The notes: a model not told the origin generated them from the sequence alone. A DNA stretch of 64,000 nt from Calothrix brevissima NIES-22 (GCF_002367995.1 NZ_AP018207.1:7240199-7304198); one strand, 5' to 3'. Shown: positions 45,751-55,434, counted from the first letter of the stretch. Made by a program: numbers and translations.

Positions 45751-46476
45751 ATGACAAAATCAAGTAATGATAAATTCATTCCCGCTTTAGTACAAGAGTT
45801 ACAGGAGTTTGCTTTTAGCCAAACAGGCTCAACCAAGATTTTGCGAATGCTAGGTTACAGCTTACTTTTATTAGCCTTGTTCGATGTTGTTGAGATGTTG
45901 GTTCCACCGAGTTTTATGAATCCTGTTTGGGAGTTTCAAACTTTCGGTTCACTCGTTGAACGAGTACCCGTACCTTTAATTGGTTTCGCACTGGTATTTT
46001 ATGGAGAAATGTATTCCCGCAGCAAATGGGAATTTCTCACACTGAAACTTTTTTCTTGGTTAACTTTATTATTAGCGGTAATATTTCTCTTACTAATACC
46101 TTTGGGAATTGGTAATACAGTTCGTCTGAGCAAACAAAGTGCAGTGCAAATTACCACTGCTTCCCAACAGCAATTACTCCAAGCAACACAGGTAGAACAG
46201 CAACTAAATCAAGCAACACCAGAACAAATAGGTGAGTTTTTAAAGTCACAAGGACGTTCATTAGACGGTAAAAGTCCTCAGGAAGTAAAATCTCAAATAT
46301 TGTCAGATGTTTCTAAGGCGAAAGCTCAAATTAAGAATCAAGCAGACAAGACTCAATCCTCTCAACGTCTAAATTTATTCAAGAATTCTGTTAAATGGAA
46401 TTTAGGAGCTTTAGTGTCAGCAGCTTTATTTTTTAGCTTCTGGAAAGCAACTAATTGGGCAAGAATGGGTAGATGA
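45751..46476 (+). CDS. HpsJ-like membrane protein
   Basis: A 241-aa protein with three membrane helices in the first half (LGYSLLLLALFDVVEMLV, VPLIGFALVFYGEMY, LFSWLTLLLAVIFLLLIPLGIG), a long polar helix (QATQVEQQLNQATPEQIGEF), and a C-terminal hydrophobic segment (LGALVSAALFFSFW). This pattern, and the FDVVEMLVPPSFMNPVWEFQ segment, matches what I recall as the HpsJ family, linked to hormogonium polysaccharide secretion in Nostoc. No other hps genes are nearby, so the role here is less certain. Confidence 0.72.
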   Translation: MTKSSNDKFIPALVQELQEFAFSQTGSTKILRMLGYSLLLLALFDVVEMLVPPSFMNPVWEFQTFGSLVERVPVPLIGFALVFYGEMYSRSKWEFLTLKLFSWLTLLLAVIFLLLIPLGIGNTVRLSKQSAVQITTASQQQLLQATQVEQQLNQATPEQIGEFLKSQGRSLDGKSPQEVKSQILSDVSKAKAQIKNQADKTQSSQRLNLFKNSVKWNLGALVSAALFFSFWKATNWARMGR

Positions 46477-46552
46477 TTTAGGAATTCATTTTGATTTTTA
46501 ATTTATTCAAAAATCAAATAGGACTTTGATAGGAATTGGCTGAGTTTAAAAA

Positions 46553-46583
46553 ATAGGGTAGGCATGATTATGCGCTACCCTAT
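46553..46583. terminator. hairpin between convergent genes
   Basis: ATAGGGTAG-GCAT pairs with ATGC-(G)-CTACCCTAT (13 bp, one bulge) around GATT, placed between the convergent HpsJ-like and rpe genes. It may end both transcripts. Confidence 0.7.
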
Positions 46584-46628
46584 CAGTGTTTTTATGGTCT
46601 AGTTCAACTCAGTTTAATTCCCACAGAA

Positions 46629-47336
46629 TTAAACTTTAGCTAATTCTGGAGATGGACGCTTGCTGTTACGAATAGCTGTAATTGCTTCAGCATAATCTGG
46701 AGCGTTAAATACAGCTGATCCAGCAACGATCGCATTAGCGCCAGCTTCTAAAACTTGCCAAGTATTATTAGCTTTGAGTCCGCCGTCTACTTCAATCCAA
46801 GGATCGAGTCCGCGTTCGTCACACATTTGACGCAGCTGACGAATTTTGGGTACGACGCCAGGAATAAAACTTTGACCGCCAAAACCAGGGTTGACGCTCA
46901 TAATGAGGATTAAATCGCAGAGTTCCAATACATACTCAATAAATTCCAAAGGTGTGGAAGGATTGAGTACAACGCCTGCTTTTTTACCGAGTTCTTTGAT
47001 TTGTCCAAGAGTGCGGTGTAAGTGGGGTGAAGCATTATGTTCAGCATGTACGGAGATAATATCAGCACCTGCTTTAGCGAAACCCTCTACATACTTTTCT
47101 GGTTCCACAATCATTAAGTGGACATCTAATGGCTTTGTGGTCACCGGACGAATCGCCTCCACCACTAGAGGGCCTATCGTAATATTAGGTACAAAACGAC
47201 CGTCCATTACATCAACGTGAATCCAATCTGCTCCAGCTGCATCTACAGCGCGAATTTCGTCTCCCAGACGACTAAAATCGGCTGATAGGATAGATGGAGA
47301 GATAACAATGGGCTTTTGAGATAGGTTTTGGGTCAT
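46629..47336 (-). CDS. rpe: ribulose-phosphate 3-epimerase
   Basis: A 235-aa TIM-barrel enzyme. ATG 47336 fits the family start ([20 protein letters not shown]); the frame is open 15 codons further. Motifs: [15 protein letters not shown] with catalytic Asp and metal-binding residues, the LDVHLMI histidine, [17 protein letters not shown] and WIEVDGGL near the end. It interconverts ribulose- and xylulose-5-phosphate in the Calvin and oxidative pentose phosphate pathways. Confidence 0.97.
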   Translation of the reverse strand: MTQNLSQKPIVISPSILSADFSRLGDEIRAVDAAGADWIHVDVMDGRFVPNITIGPLVVEAIRPVTTKPLDVHLMIVEPEKYVEGFAKAGADIISVHAEHNASPHLHRTLGQIKELGKKAGVVLNPSTPLEFIEYVLELCDLILIMSVNPGFGGQSFIPGVVPKIRQLRQMCDERGLDPWIEVDGGLKANNTWQVLEAGANAIVAGSAVFNAPDYAEAITAIRNSKRPSPELAKV

Positions 47337-47424
47337 GGCTAGTGGGTTTTGAAGCATCCTCGTCTGTAAGCATTGTAACAAAATATTTAGCGATCGCTCA
47401 TAAATTTGATCCCAGGTTTATGGG

Positions 47425-47563
47425 CAGGGAGCAGGGAGCAGGGAGGACAAGGAAGACAAGGAGGACAAAGGAGACAAGGAGGAAAAATGACTATTGACAA
47501 CTGACAACTGACAACTGACAACTAACTATTGACTATTGACTATTGACTATTGACTATTGACAA
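47425..47563. repeat. mixed tandem repeats upstream of the S8 protease
   Basis: GCAGGGA heptamers, GGACAAGGN nonamers, ACTGACA heptamers (47490-47520) and CTATTGA heptamers (47524-47555). Typical cyanobacterial short tandem repeats filling the promoter region. Confidence 0.85.
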
Positions 47564-49159
47564 ATGACTAAAAAACTAACTTGGCTATTTTGGGGACTGG
47601 GTGCGGCTTGCTTGAGTGCGCCAGTACTAGCTTCTGTATTACAAAGTTCTTTGGGAACTAATGGTATTGATGCTTTAAGGCTACACCAACCTCCTTATAA
47701 TTTACGCGGTCGAAAAATTGCTATTGGTCAAGTGGAAATTGGCCGTCCGGGAATGTTTGGCTGGGATAAAGCAGTATCGAAAAATCGTGCTGTATCCATA
47801 GCTGCGGTTTTCTTACGCAATGGCCCAGCTAAATCCAATAGTGGTGTTGACCCTCATGCTTATAATGTAGCTGGTGTGATGGTGAGTAAAGACAAAGCTT
47901 GGCCGGGGGTAGCGCCAGAAGCACGACTGTATTCTTCGGCTGTTGGCTCGACTAAGAATATGGGTCAACCAGAAGAATGTTTATCGGCACAACATATTGC
48001 TTTACAAAATGGTGGTGATGTTCGCGCCATAAATTTTAGCTTTGGCGAACCACTCAACCGCGATCCGCGCCCAGAAGCTATTTTAGATGGCAATGCTTTA
48101 CTGACTTTGTGTATTGACTGGTCAAGTCGCGTGCATGATGTTGTGTATGCGATCGCAGGCAACCAGGGTAAAGGCGGTATTCCTATTCCTACAGATAATT
48201 TTAATGCAATTAACGTGGCTTTTTCATCCCGCCGCGAAGGGATTTTTAATAAAGTAGATGTTTCTAATCTGGCGGGTGCTTACCAAGGGGTTAGCGGTAG
48301 ATTGGCGGGGAAAGAATTTAATATTGGCGGGCGACGGGCTATTGGTTTAGTGGCACCTGGTAGTAATATTGTCATGTTCAATCCCGATGGCAAAGTTAAT
48401 CAAGTTACAGGTACAAGCTTTGCCGCACCCCATGTTACAGCCACCGTGGCGTTGTTACAGGAATTTGGCGATCGCCAGTTGCGGACAAAACAACCTAACT
48501 GGAGTATCAATTCTCGCAATCATCAAGTAATGAAAGCTGTATTACTTAATTCCGCAGACAAGGTTAAAGATAGCGGCGATGGCTTGCGCTTAGGAATGAC
48601 TAGGACGCTGATTGATAAACAAAATCAAGACTGGCTAGCTTCTGAGGCTTATCTAGATGACAAAATTCCCTTAGATTCCCAAATGGGAGCAGGTCATTTA
48701 AATGCATTTAGAGCTTATCAACAATTTAGCGCAGGTCAATGGCTACCGACTAATCCCGTACCTGCGATGGGTTGGGATTACCACACAGTAAATACCCTTG
48801 CCCCTGTAGAATATGTGCTAGCACAACCCTTAAAACAAGGCAGTTTTGTGGCGATGACTTTGACTTGGGATAGGTTGGTAGAACTCAACGATCGCAATAA
48901 AAATGACCTTTATGATATTGGCGATAATTTTCGCGATCGCGGTTTAAATAACCTCGACCTGTATTTAGTCAAAACTGATGCCCAAAATACAGATGGTGGT
49001 ACAGTTTGCTCATCTATCAGCCAAATTGATAGCGTAGAACACATTTTCTGCCCGATTCCTGCTGATGGAAATTACAAAATTCGTGTCCAGATGCGCCAAC
49101 AAGTTAATGAACCCAATCAAGCCTATGGGTTAGCTTGGTGGACTGTACCTAAGAAGTAG
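47564..49159 (+). CDS. exported S8 (subtilisin-like) protease homologue
   Basis: A 531-aa protein with a signal peptide (MTKKLTWLFWGLGAACLSAP). The subtilisin core runs from about residue 50 to 400. Seen: the His region PHAYNVAGVMVS (usual HGTxVAG), the oxyanion region YAIAGNQGKGG, and the nucleophile GTSFAAPHVTATVALL. The Asp strand, usually DTG, reads IAIGQVEIGRPG, so the catalytic Asp is not evident. The C-terminal part (410-531) is beta-rich, with an EF-like NDRNKNDLYDIGDNF that may bind calcium. A serpin gene follows on the same strand. Active protease or degenerate: open. Confidence 0.82.
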   Translation: MTKKLTWLFWGLGAACLSAPVLASVLQSSLGTNGIDALRLHQPPYNLRGRKIAIGQVEIGRPGMFGWDKAVSKNRAVSIAAVFLRNGPAKSNSGVDPHAYNVAGVMVSKDKAWPGVAPEARLYSSAVGSTKNMGQPEECLSAQHIALQNGGDVRAINFSFGEPLNRDPRPEAILDGNALLTLCIDWSSRVHDVVYAIAGNQGKGGIPIPTDNFNAINVAFSSRREGIFNKVDVSNLAGAYQGVSGRLAGKEFNIGGRRAIGLVAPGSNIVMFNPDGKVNQVTGTSFAAPHVTATVALLQEFGDRQLRTKQPNWSINSRNHQVMKAVLLNSADKVKDSGDGLRLGMTRTLIDKQNQDWLASEAYLDDKIPLDSQMGAGHLNAFRAYQQFSAGQWLPTNPVPAMGWDYHTVNTLAPVEYVLAQPLKQGSFVAMTLTWDRLVELNDRNKNDLYDIGDNFRDRGLNNLDLYLVKTDAQNTDGGTVCSSISQIDSVEHIFCPIPADGNYKIRVQMRQQVNEPNQAYGLAWWTVPKK

Positions 49160-49426
49160 GCAGAAGGGGGTAGGGGGGACAAGGGGGACAAGGAAGACAA
49201 GGGGGACAAATGACAATTGACTATTGACTAATGACAAATGACAAATGACCAATGACCAAATAGTAACTGAAATAACTTTTCTACAATTCTGGAAATTATT
49301 TACTGTTACCAAAACTGTAACCACCAAATTCTGCTGGTTTTGAAATGCCATAGTTAACAATTAATAGGTCACGAGCGTCCTACTTGAAAGACGACTAAAT
49401 AAATATATGGCGAGTGAGGTGGCAGA
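49160..49426. other. gap between protease and serpin
   Basis: Ggacaagg nonamers and tgacaaa/tgaccaa heptamers to about 49260, then 160 bp without a recognised feature. A GAGGTGG (49418-49424) is the serpin ribosome binding site. Confidence 0.6.
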
Positions 49427-50755
49427 ATGAATCGGCAGAAATTTAGTGGTATGAAAGATACTTTCTTACAACGACGTTACGGGGTGAGATTAGGAAGACG
49501 TTACGTGCTAACGGCAGCTAGTGTTGTCCTTTTGGGTGTATTGGGCTGTTCTCAGGTTAATGGTGATAAGAGTGCCTTGGCTCAATCTCCTTTGCCTAAT
49601 TCCGAATCTATCCTGCCAAAAAAAACAGCAACTACTGATACAAAATTAGTCAAAGCCAATAATAAATTTGGCTTTAAATTATTTTCAGAAGTTCTGAAAA
49701 ATGAAAGTAGCGACAAGAACATTTTTCTTTCTCCTTCAAGTGTGGCGATCGCTCTAGCCATGACTTATAACGGAGCCAGTGGATCTACTCAAGAAGCAAT
49801 GGCGAAAACCCTGGAATTACAGGGAATGAATTTAGCAGAAATTAATTCAGCTTACGCAGACTTAAAACAGCTATTAGAAAATCCTAATAGCGATGTCAGA
49901 TTGAATATTGCTAACTCACTATGGGCGAATAAAAATGCTAAATTTCAATCAGATTTCATTCAGAAAAACAAGGATTACTATAAAGCCCAGGTAACCAACT
50001 TAGATTTTCAAGATGCGTCAGCACCAAATATTATCAATAATTGGGTTAAAGATAATACCCAAGGCAAAATCAACAAAATAGTTGATAATATCGATCCAAA
50101 TCAGATGTTGTTTCTGATTAATGCGATATATTTTAAAGGTAAATGGAGCAATGAATTTGATAAAAGTCAGACTGCTACATTGCCATTTAACCTAGCATCT
50201 GGTCAACAAAAAAATCATCCGATGATGTCGCAAGATGGCGACTATAGATATCAAGAAAACGAGCAATTTCAGGCAGTAAGTTTACCTTATGGTAAAGACG
50301 GTAAATTCAGCCTATATATCTTTTTACCTAAACAAAATTCCAGCCTCAAATCTTTTTATCAAAACCTAAATGCTGAGAACTGGGAACAATGGATGACTCA
50401 GTTTCGCAAGCGGGAAGGCTCGATTCGCTTACCCCGGTTTAAAACCGACTATGAAGTTACCCTCAACGATGCACTGAAAGCTTTAGGTATGGGAGAGGCT
50501 TTTAGCGACAAAGCAAATTTCTCAGGCATCGGTAAAAACCTCACCATTAGCCAGGTAAAGCATAAAACCTTTGTAGAAGTGAATGAAGAAGGAACTGAAG
50601 CCGCCGCATCAACTTCAGTCTCCATTGTGGCAACATCTGCCGTACAAAAGCCTGAACCATTCAAAATGATTGTTGACCGTCCCTTCTTTTGCGCTATCCG
50701 GGATAATCAAACAGGTAGCGTTTTATTTATGGGTTCAATTATGGAACCGCAATAG
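49427..50755 (+). CDS. serpin (serine protease inhibitor), exported
   Basis: A 442-aa protein with an N-terminal lipobox-like LLGVLGCSQ near residue 40. It has full serpin length after that: NIFLSPSSVAIALAMTYNGA, then LINAIYFKGKW, then MIVDRPFFCAIRDNQTGSVL and FMGSI near the end. The hinge of the reactive loop is EEGTEAAAS, the small-residue pattern of inhibitory serpins; counting 17 residues puts P1-P1' near Thr-Ser, only a guess. It probably inhibits proteases at the cell surface. The S8-type gene just upstream is a possible partner. Confidence 0.93.
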   Translation: MNRQKFSGMKDTFLQRRYGVRLGRRYVLTAASVVLLGVLGCSQVNGDKSALAQSPLPNSESILPKKTATTDTKLVKANNKFGFKLFSEVLKNESSDKNIFLSPSSVAIALAMTYNGASGSTQEAMAKTLELQGMNLAEINSAYADLKQLLENPNSDVRLNIANSLWANKNAKFQSDFIQKNKDYYKAQVTNLDFQDASAPNIINNWVKDNTQGKINKIVDNIDPNQMLFLINAIYFKGKWSNEFDKSQTATLPFNLASGQQKNHPMMSQDGDYRYQENEQFQAVSLPYGKDGKFSLYIFLPKQNSSLKSFYQNLNAENWEQWMTQFRKREGSIRLPRFKTDYEVTLNDALKALGMGEAFSDKANFSGIGKNLTISQVKHKTFVEVNEEGTEAAASTSVSIVATSAVQKPEPFKMIVDRPFFCAIRDNQTGSVLFMGSIMEPQ

Positions 50756-50757
50756 GA

Positions 50758-51000
50758 TTTGGGCATGGGGCATTGGGCATGGGGCATTGGGCATTGAAAC
50801 AATTTTGGATTTTGGATTTTAGATTTTAGATTGAAATCCAAAAGACGCTTGCGGACTCGCTCTAAGCGAAGCTATGCCGAAGGCTTTACGCTGCGCTATC
50901 GCAAATCTAAAATCTAAAATTCCTTGTCTCCCTTGTCTCCCTTGTCTTCCTTGTCTCCCTTGTCCTCCTTGTCCTCCTTGTCCCCCAACCCATTGCCCAG
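50758..51000. repeat. tandem repeats between serpin and the transporter gene
   Basis: GGGCATT/GGGCATG heptamers (50760-50797), TTTTGGA/TTTTAGA heptamers (50805-50830), a palindromic block (agatttt ... aaaatct) and CCTTGTC(T/C)(C/T)C nonamers (50920-50990). Confidence 0.8.
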
Positions 51001-51001
51001 C

Positions 51002-52180
51002 TTAGGGTGATGTAGCTTCTGATACGCTCAGGGGATTATTCGCTTCAACTGTTGGAGTGACTTCTGGTGTAACGGGTGTAGTAATTTCCCCAGAATTGGC
51101 ATACTCATGAGGATCGCTGCTCAGTGATTTTGGACGGATAACACTGATAGCGGTTTTAATCACTACAGCCGTGGGTACTGCCACAATTACACCCAGAAGT
51201 CCGCCAATTCTCGCCCCTGTGAGTACAGAAATTACTACCAAAGCTGGGTTTAAACCTGTAAAGCTCCCTAAAATCCGGGGGGCGATTAAATTTTCGAGAA
51301 TTTGCTGAACGATAACTGCGGCCATTAAAACTCTTGCGCCCATCCAGAAATCTTGTAGGGATACCAATAAGGTAGTCAAGGCGATGCCTACAGAACCCCC
51401 AAAGGGGACGAGAGCCATGATACCAATGGTTAAGCCAAATAATAGACCAAATGGCACTTTTAGCCACAAAAATGCGGGAATTAGGGCTGATGCCATGCAG
51501 GTAGATAAAATTAGCTGGGTGATAAAGAAATTTTGAAAGCTGAGGCGTACTGTTTGGGAGAAAGGCTCGCGCACTTTTGTAGGTAGCCATTCTACCAAAC
51601 TTTGCCAGAGTTCACCGCCATGTTGTAATAGATAGAAAGTCAAAATCATCGTTAAGACAAAATCTAGCAAGCTAGTGACTGTAACTACCGCTAGATTGAG
51701 AACTTTGCCAGCAATCGCTTGTAATTGTCCCTTAACGCGATCGTTAATTTGCGCGACTAGGGCATCAAGATTAATTGGTAAGCCGAAAACCTCTGCTTTT
51801 TCGTTTAACATCATTAACTGGGAACGTCCAGAGTCGATTAACTCCGGGATGCGTGCCACTAGTTGCTGCGCTTGGGTGAGGGCTAGGGGAAACAGAGTTA
51901 CACCCAAGGCTAATAAAATTGACAAAGCCAAAAGAAATACTAAGATAGCAACCGGCTCTCGCTTTAGCCCATGATGCTCCATCCAGCTAACGGGATAATT
52001 GAGCAGAAATGCTAATACCGAGGCTCCGACTAAAATAACTATTAAGGAATGGAAATAATTAAAAATTGAGGAAATAGCCCAACCATTTAACACTACCAAC
52101 GGAATGAATAACGCGATCGCTCCGATCCGCGCTATGGGTGTTAGTGTGTCCCACCAGTCTAGTAGCTTGCGTGTCTGCAT
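51002..52180 (-). CDS. AI-2E (PerM) family transporter
   Basis: A 392-aa membrane protein with about seven to eight helices: IGAIALFIPLVVLNGW, SLIVILVGASVLAFLLN, PVAILVFLLALSILLALGV, a central loop (AQQLVARIPELIDSGRSQLM), and the conserved FGLLFGLTIGIMALVPFGGSVG and GARIGGLLGVIVAVPTAVVI. These fit the AI-2E/PerM superfamily; substrates vary and include quorum-signal and ion export. The final 45 residues are a polar Pro/Thr-rich tail. No neighbour suggests the substrate. Confidence 0.88.
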   Translation of the reverse strand: MQTRKLLDWWDTLTPIARIGAIALFIPLVVLNGWAISSIFNYFHSLIVILVGASVLAFLLNYPVSWMEHHGLKREPVAILVFLLALSILLALGVTLFPLALTQAQQLVARIPELIDSGRSQLMMLNEKAEVFGLPINLDALVAQINDRVKGQLQAIAGKVLNLAVVTVTSLLDFVLTMILTFYLLQHGGELWQSLVEWLPTKVREPFSQTVRLSFQNFFITQLILSTCMASALIPAFLWLKVPFGLLFGLTIGIMALVPFGGSVGIALTTLLVSLQDFWMGARVLMAAVIVQQILENLIAPRILGSFTGLNPALVVISVLTGARIGGLLGVIVAVPTAVVIKTAISVIRPKSLSSDPHEYANSGEITTPVTPEVTPTVEANNPLSVSEATSP

Positions 52181-52288
52181 CTTTAGCCGATTACAGGATA
52201 AAACTAAATAAAATCTTTCTTTACAGCTTATTATCTCTAACTAAATCACTTTTATTCATCCTCCTAGTTTAGGATTAGAATCAACCAA

Positions 52289-52942
52289 ATGGAAAATTTT
52301 CCACTAAATCATAATTCACCTGCATCTGATTCTGAGGATTGGGGACAAGGAGAGAAGTCTGATCGGAGGAAACCTCCGATGGCTTCGCCAACGTCTTCGA
52401 CGAACAGAACTTCGGAGGAACAAAGGGAAGGGGGACAAGGGAGACAAGGGAGACAAAGGAAAGGGAGACAAGAAGAAAATATGAACGATCAATTCCCAAT
52501 GCCCAATGACGCCACTTGCTTTAAGCCGGGAAACCCGTCCAACGCAGTGGCTCCCCCATGCCCCATGCCCCATGCCCCATGCCCCATGCCCGATTTCGAC
52601 TCTACTACCCCAAAAACCCAGCTACTTATATATTTAATTCCCGTGGTTGGCGTTTTCCCCTCTTTGTGGACTCTTTACCGTCGGCAGGGAAACCGGGAAC
52701 AAATAGCTACTAGTCGGCTGTCTATTACTTTGGCATTTACCTGGTTTCTGGCATACCTCTTATTAGCAACCGGGGCTGAAACTTCAGAATTTTTGGGTTT
52801 ACGCCTATTAATCCTCAATAGCTTTCTAACTTCCGGTTATTTTTTGGTGAGTCTCTGGTTGATGTTGCGCGTCATTCAAAGAAAGTCTCGCAGATTACCG
52901 GGCTTTAGTCGATTGGCTGAACGAGTCTTGGGCAAGTATTGA
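52289..52942 (+). CDS. membrane protein with repeat-derived N-terminal part
   Basis: A 217-aa open frame. Residues 112-200 form a conserved-looking membrane domain (TQLLIYLIPVVGVFPSLWTL; LSITLAFTWFLAYLLLATG; LLILNSFLTSGYFLVSLW) with a basic C-terminus. Residues about 46-107 are encoded by the same short repeats seen in gaps here: GGQGRQGRQRKGRQ from ggacaagg units, PMPHAPCPMP from catgccc heptamers. Either repeats have expanded inside the gene or translation starts later, at ATG 52586 (119 aa). The domain has no function known to me. Confidence 0.6.
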   Translation: MENFPLNHNSPASDSEDWGQGEKSDRRKPPMASPTSSTNRTSEEQREGGQGRQGRQRKGRQEENMNDQFPMPNDATCFKPGNPSNAVAPPCPMPHAPCPMPDFDSTTPKTQLLIYLIPVVGVFPSLWTLYRRQGNREQIATSRLSITLAFTWFLAYLLLATGAETSEFLGLRLLILNSFLTSGYFLVSLWLMLRVIQRKSRRLPGFSRLAERVLGKY

Positions 52943-52947
52943 TAGTT

Positions 52948-52986
52948 TTAAGTAATAATTAAGTCAGTACTTTTACTTAATTTTTT
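52948..52986 (+). terminator. terminator-like hairpin
   Basis: TTAAGTAA/TTACTTAA with a 17-nt loop and T6, ending 44 nt after the membrane protein stop. AT-rich stem, so moderate strength. Confidence 0.55.
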
Positions 52987-53221
52987 CGCAAATTAAAGAT
53001 TATATCATTAAGGATCTGGTCAAATTCCTTTATTGTTGTCATACTGCAATAACACATCATCATAATTTGTCGAAAAAAATAAAAAAGACTGCTATAAGTG
53101 TTGTGGTTAACACAGCAATCAACAAGTTAGCACTAATAATTAAGAATTAGCTAATATGGTTTGATTTGTCTGAATATTTATTAGTCTGCCAATGTACCGA
53201 ATTTGATCAGTAAGTGTGAGG

Positions 53222-54655
53222 ATGTCTGTGACCATTCAAAGAACTTCAGCAGAAGAAAACCAGTCAGGAAACGTTGCTAAAAACAGCAATAGAAAGATAC
53301 CAAACTCTAAAACTGGGCGTTGGTTGTGGTTTTGGGTAGGGATGAGCGGAATTGCAATGGTTTCAGCCACAGCCGGGGCGCTGTTGGCCGTTTCTTTGAC
53401 GAGTACGCCTTTACAACAAGCCCAACTAAGCCCCCAAGAAGAAGCTGTCTTCGATGGCGATCGCATTTCTGGAAGTGGGTTTAAGTTTTCCCAGTTAACT
53501 CGTCCTGTGAATATCTTATTGATGGGGATGAGTGTACTGCCACCAGATGTCGACAATCCTCCAGCCGAAACTAAAAATCTCGGCTACCAAGCCCAAGTAA
53601 ACTCCTTTGATGGTCTTTCGGATGTCATGCTCTTGATCAAATTTGATCCAGAGACTAAAAAAATTATCATGCTTTCTGTTCCCAGAGATACCCGAACGGA
53701 AATTGAAGGGCTGGGCATCAAAAAAATCAATTATGCCAATGTTAAAGGAGGGCCTGCCTTAACTGCCAAAACTGTGAGTAATCTCTTAGATGGGGTAGCA
53801 ATCGATCGCTATGTTCGGATTAACGTTCTGGGAGTTGCTAAATTAATTGATGCTTTAGGTGGAGTCACAGTCTACGTCCCTAAAGATATGAAGTATCAAG
53901 ATGAATCCCAGCATTTATATATCAATTTGAAGGCAGGTAAACAACATCTTAATGGCGATCAGGCGTTGCAATTATTACGCTTTCGCCATGATGCTTTAGG
54001 AGATATTGGGCGGATTCAGCGACAACAAATGGTGCTGCGAGCTTTGATGGATCAATCACTCAACCCAGCGACTGTAGCACAATTACCGAAAGTGCTGGAT
54101 GTGGTTAAAGAACACATTGATACTAACTTGACTGTTGAAGAATTAGTCGCGTTAGTGGGTTTTGGTGTGCGCACCAATCGCTCAAATATGCAGATGTTAA
54201 TGGTACCCGGTCGCTTTAGCGAAAAAAATGAATATGATGCTAGCTATTGGTTACCAAATAAACAGGGTATTGCCAAGTTAATGGCGCAAAACTTTGGTGT
54301 AGAATCACAACAAGCGCAAGAACAGCAAACAACTGAACCAGGTTCTTTACGTGTAGCGATTCAAGATAGCACGGGTAGCGATTACAATACCTTGCGTCCT
54401 TTAATTAGAACTTTGGAAAAAGCGGGATATCGCAATGTCTATGTATCTAAGCCTTTGAGCCAAGAACCTCTAGATGTCAGTAAATTTGTGGCACAACAAG
54501 GTGATGGTAATAGCGCCGCCTCAATTCGCGATTTGTTAGGATTTGGCGAAGTCAGCGTAGAAAGTACTGGCAATATCGCTTCTGATGTTAGCATCCAAAT
54601 AGGTAAGGATTGGTTACAACAAAAAGCGCTACTAGAAAAATCTGGTCAGCCTTGA
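53222..54655 (+). CDS. LytR-CpsA-Psr (LCP) family protein
   Basis: A 477-aa protein (ATG 53222 chosen; GTG 53216 also open). A cytoplasmic basic region precedes one membrane helix (FWVGMSGIAMVSATAGALLAV). The LCP catalytic domain, about residues 95-285, has NILLMGMSV, SDVMLLIKFDPETK, MLSVPRDTRTEI with the conserved Arg pair, KINYANVKGGP, and LLRFRHDALGDIGRIQRQQ. A LytR_C domain (about 345-440) follows. LCP enzymes transfer polysaccharides from lipid carriers to the cell wall or another acceptor in the periplasm. It stands alone. Confidence 0.95.
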   Translation: MSVTIQRTSAEENQSGNVAKNSNRKIPNSKTGRWLWFWVGMSGIAMVSATAGALLAVSLTSTPLQQAQLSPQEEAVFDGDRISGSGFKFSQLTRPVNILLMGMSVLPPDVDNPPAETKNLGYQAQVNSFDGLSDVMLLIKFDPETKKIIMLSVPRDTRTEIEGLGIKKINYANVKGGPALTAKTVSNLLDGVAIDRYVRINVLGVAKLIDALGGVTVYVPKDMKYQDESQHLYINLKAGKQHLNGDQALQLLRFRHDALGDIGRIQRQQMVLRALMDQSLNPATVAQLPKVLDVVKEHIDTNLTVEELVALVGFGVRTNRSNMQMLMVPGRFSEKNEYDASYWLPNKQGIAKLMAQNFGVESQQAQEQQTTEPGSLRVAIQDSTGSDYNTLRPLIRTLEKAGYRNVYVSKPLSQEPLDVSKFVAQQGDGNSAASIRDLLGFGEVSVESTGNIASDVSIQIGKDWLQQKALLEKSGQP

Positions 54656-54827
54656 GTAGGACTATAAGGTCTAATTATGAATTAGCGATCGCTCTTTAAC
54701 GATCGAGTTGCTCTACTTAAATTAACATTGATTTTTGTTAAGCTCAGATTAAACTTCAGCAAAATGCAAACAGAGGATTTTGATTTTTAGGTTTTACCAT
54801 ACTTAATATTTGTATCCTCAAATAAAC

Positions 54828-54854
54828 AGGCGTGGGTCAGAACCTCACGCCTTT
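54828..54854. terminator. terminator between the LCP gene and a small minus-strand gene
   Basis: AGGCGTGGGT pairs with ACC(T)CACGCCT (10 bp, one bulged T) with a CAGA loop and a short T run. Both converging genes could use it. Confidence 0.7.
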
Positions 54855-54894
54855 AGTTTATTAATATTAAAATTGTCATCTCAGGCTCATCTCG

Positions 54895-55047
54895 TTACCA
54901 ATAGTCTGCCATGCCTTTCTTGTAAGGATCGCCCGTAAACGGTTGAACACCAATTTCTGGATAAGCATCATCATTAGGGCCAAATATCCGCATTGCGGCT
55001 TCAGAAATAAACTGAGTAATGCTAGCAATGATTCTAGTAATAGACAT
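54895..55047 (-). CDS. small conserved-looking protein (50 aa)
   Basis: Found by reading the minus strand: ATG 55047 with GGAG nine nt upstream, stop at 54895. The product starts MSITRIIASITQFISEAAMR, continues IFGPNDDAYPEIGVQPFTGD and ends PYKKGMADYW. The FGPNDDAYP and GVQPF(x)G(D/E)P segments look conserved; I recall similar very short proteins in other cyanobacteria but not a function. It has an amphipathic N-terminal helix and a compact turn-rich end. The terminator at 54828-54854 follows. Confidence 0.65.
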   Translation of the reverse strand: MSITRIIASITQFISEAAMRIFGPNDDAYPEIGVQPFTGDPYKKGMADYW

Positions 55048-55434
55048 AATGTGAGACTCCTGTTTTCCGAGTCGCTTTCTTTGGTTATGTCTATACTTTA
55101 ATTCTGATATTCTGCCTTTGCTTAAATTCTCAATATATCAACAATCTCTGCAATTCTTGTTCAGATATGTTTGCAATACTTTAGCTTATTTGCTGTTGCT
55201 ACTTATGTAATTAATTCTAATTGTAAATTAGCTTTTTATCTCAGCCTTTACATAGCAAGATGCTGCTAATTTTTGCCGAAGAGCTATCTTTACATTTCAT
55301 TATACTTCCAAAGGATAACTTTCGATATATTGCGCAAAAACTATTAATAAATATGAATTTAATGACGAAAATTAAATTAATTAGCGGCTAAAGCTTCGGT
55401 TTTGTGTAGATAAATTGAAGACATGCTCTAAGGC
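55048..55434. other. gap between the small gene and pncB
   Basis: AT-rich, with no gene. It should contain the promoter of the small minus-strand gene (left) while the pncB control site is at 55435-55467. Confidence 0.5.
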
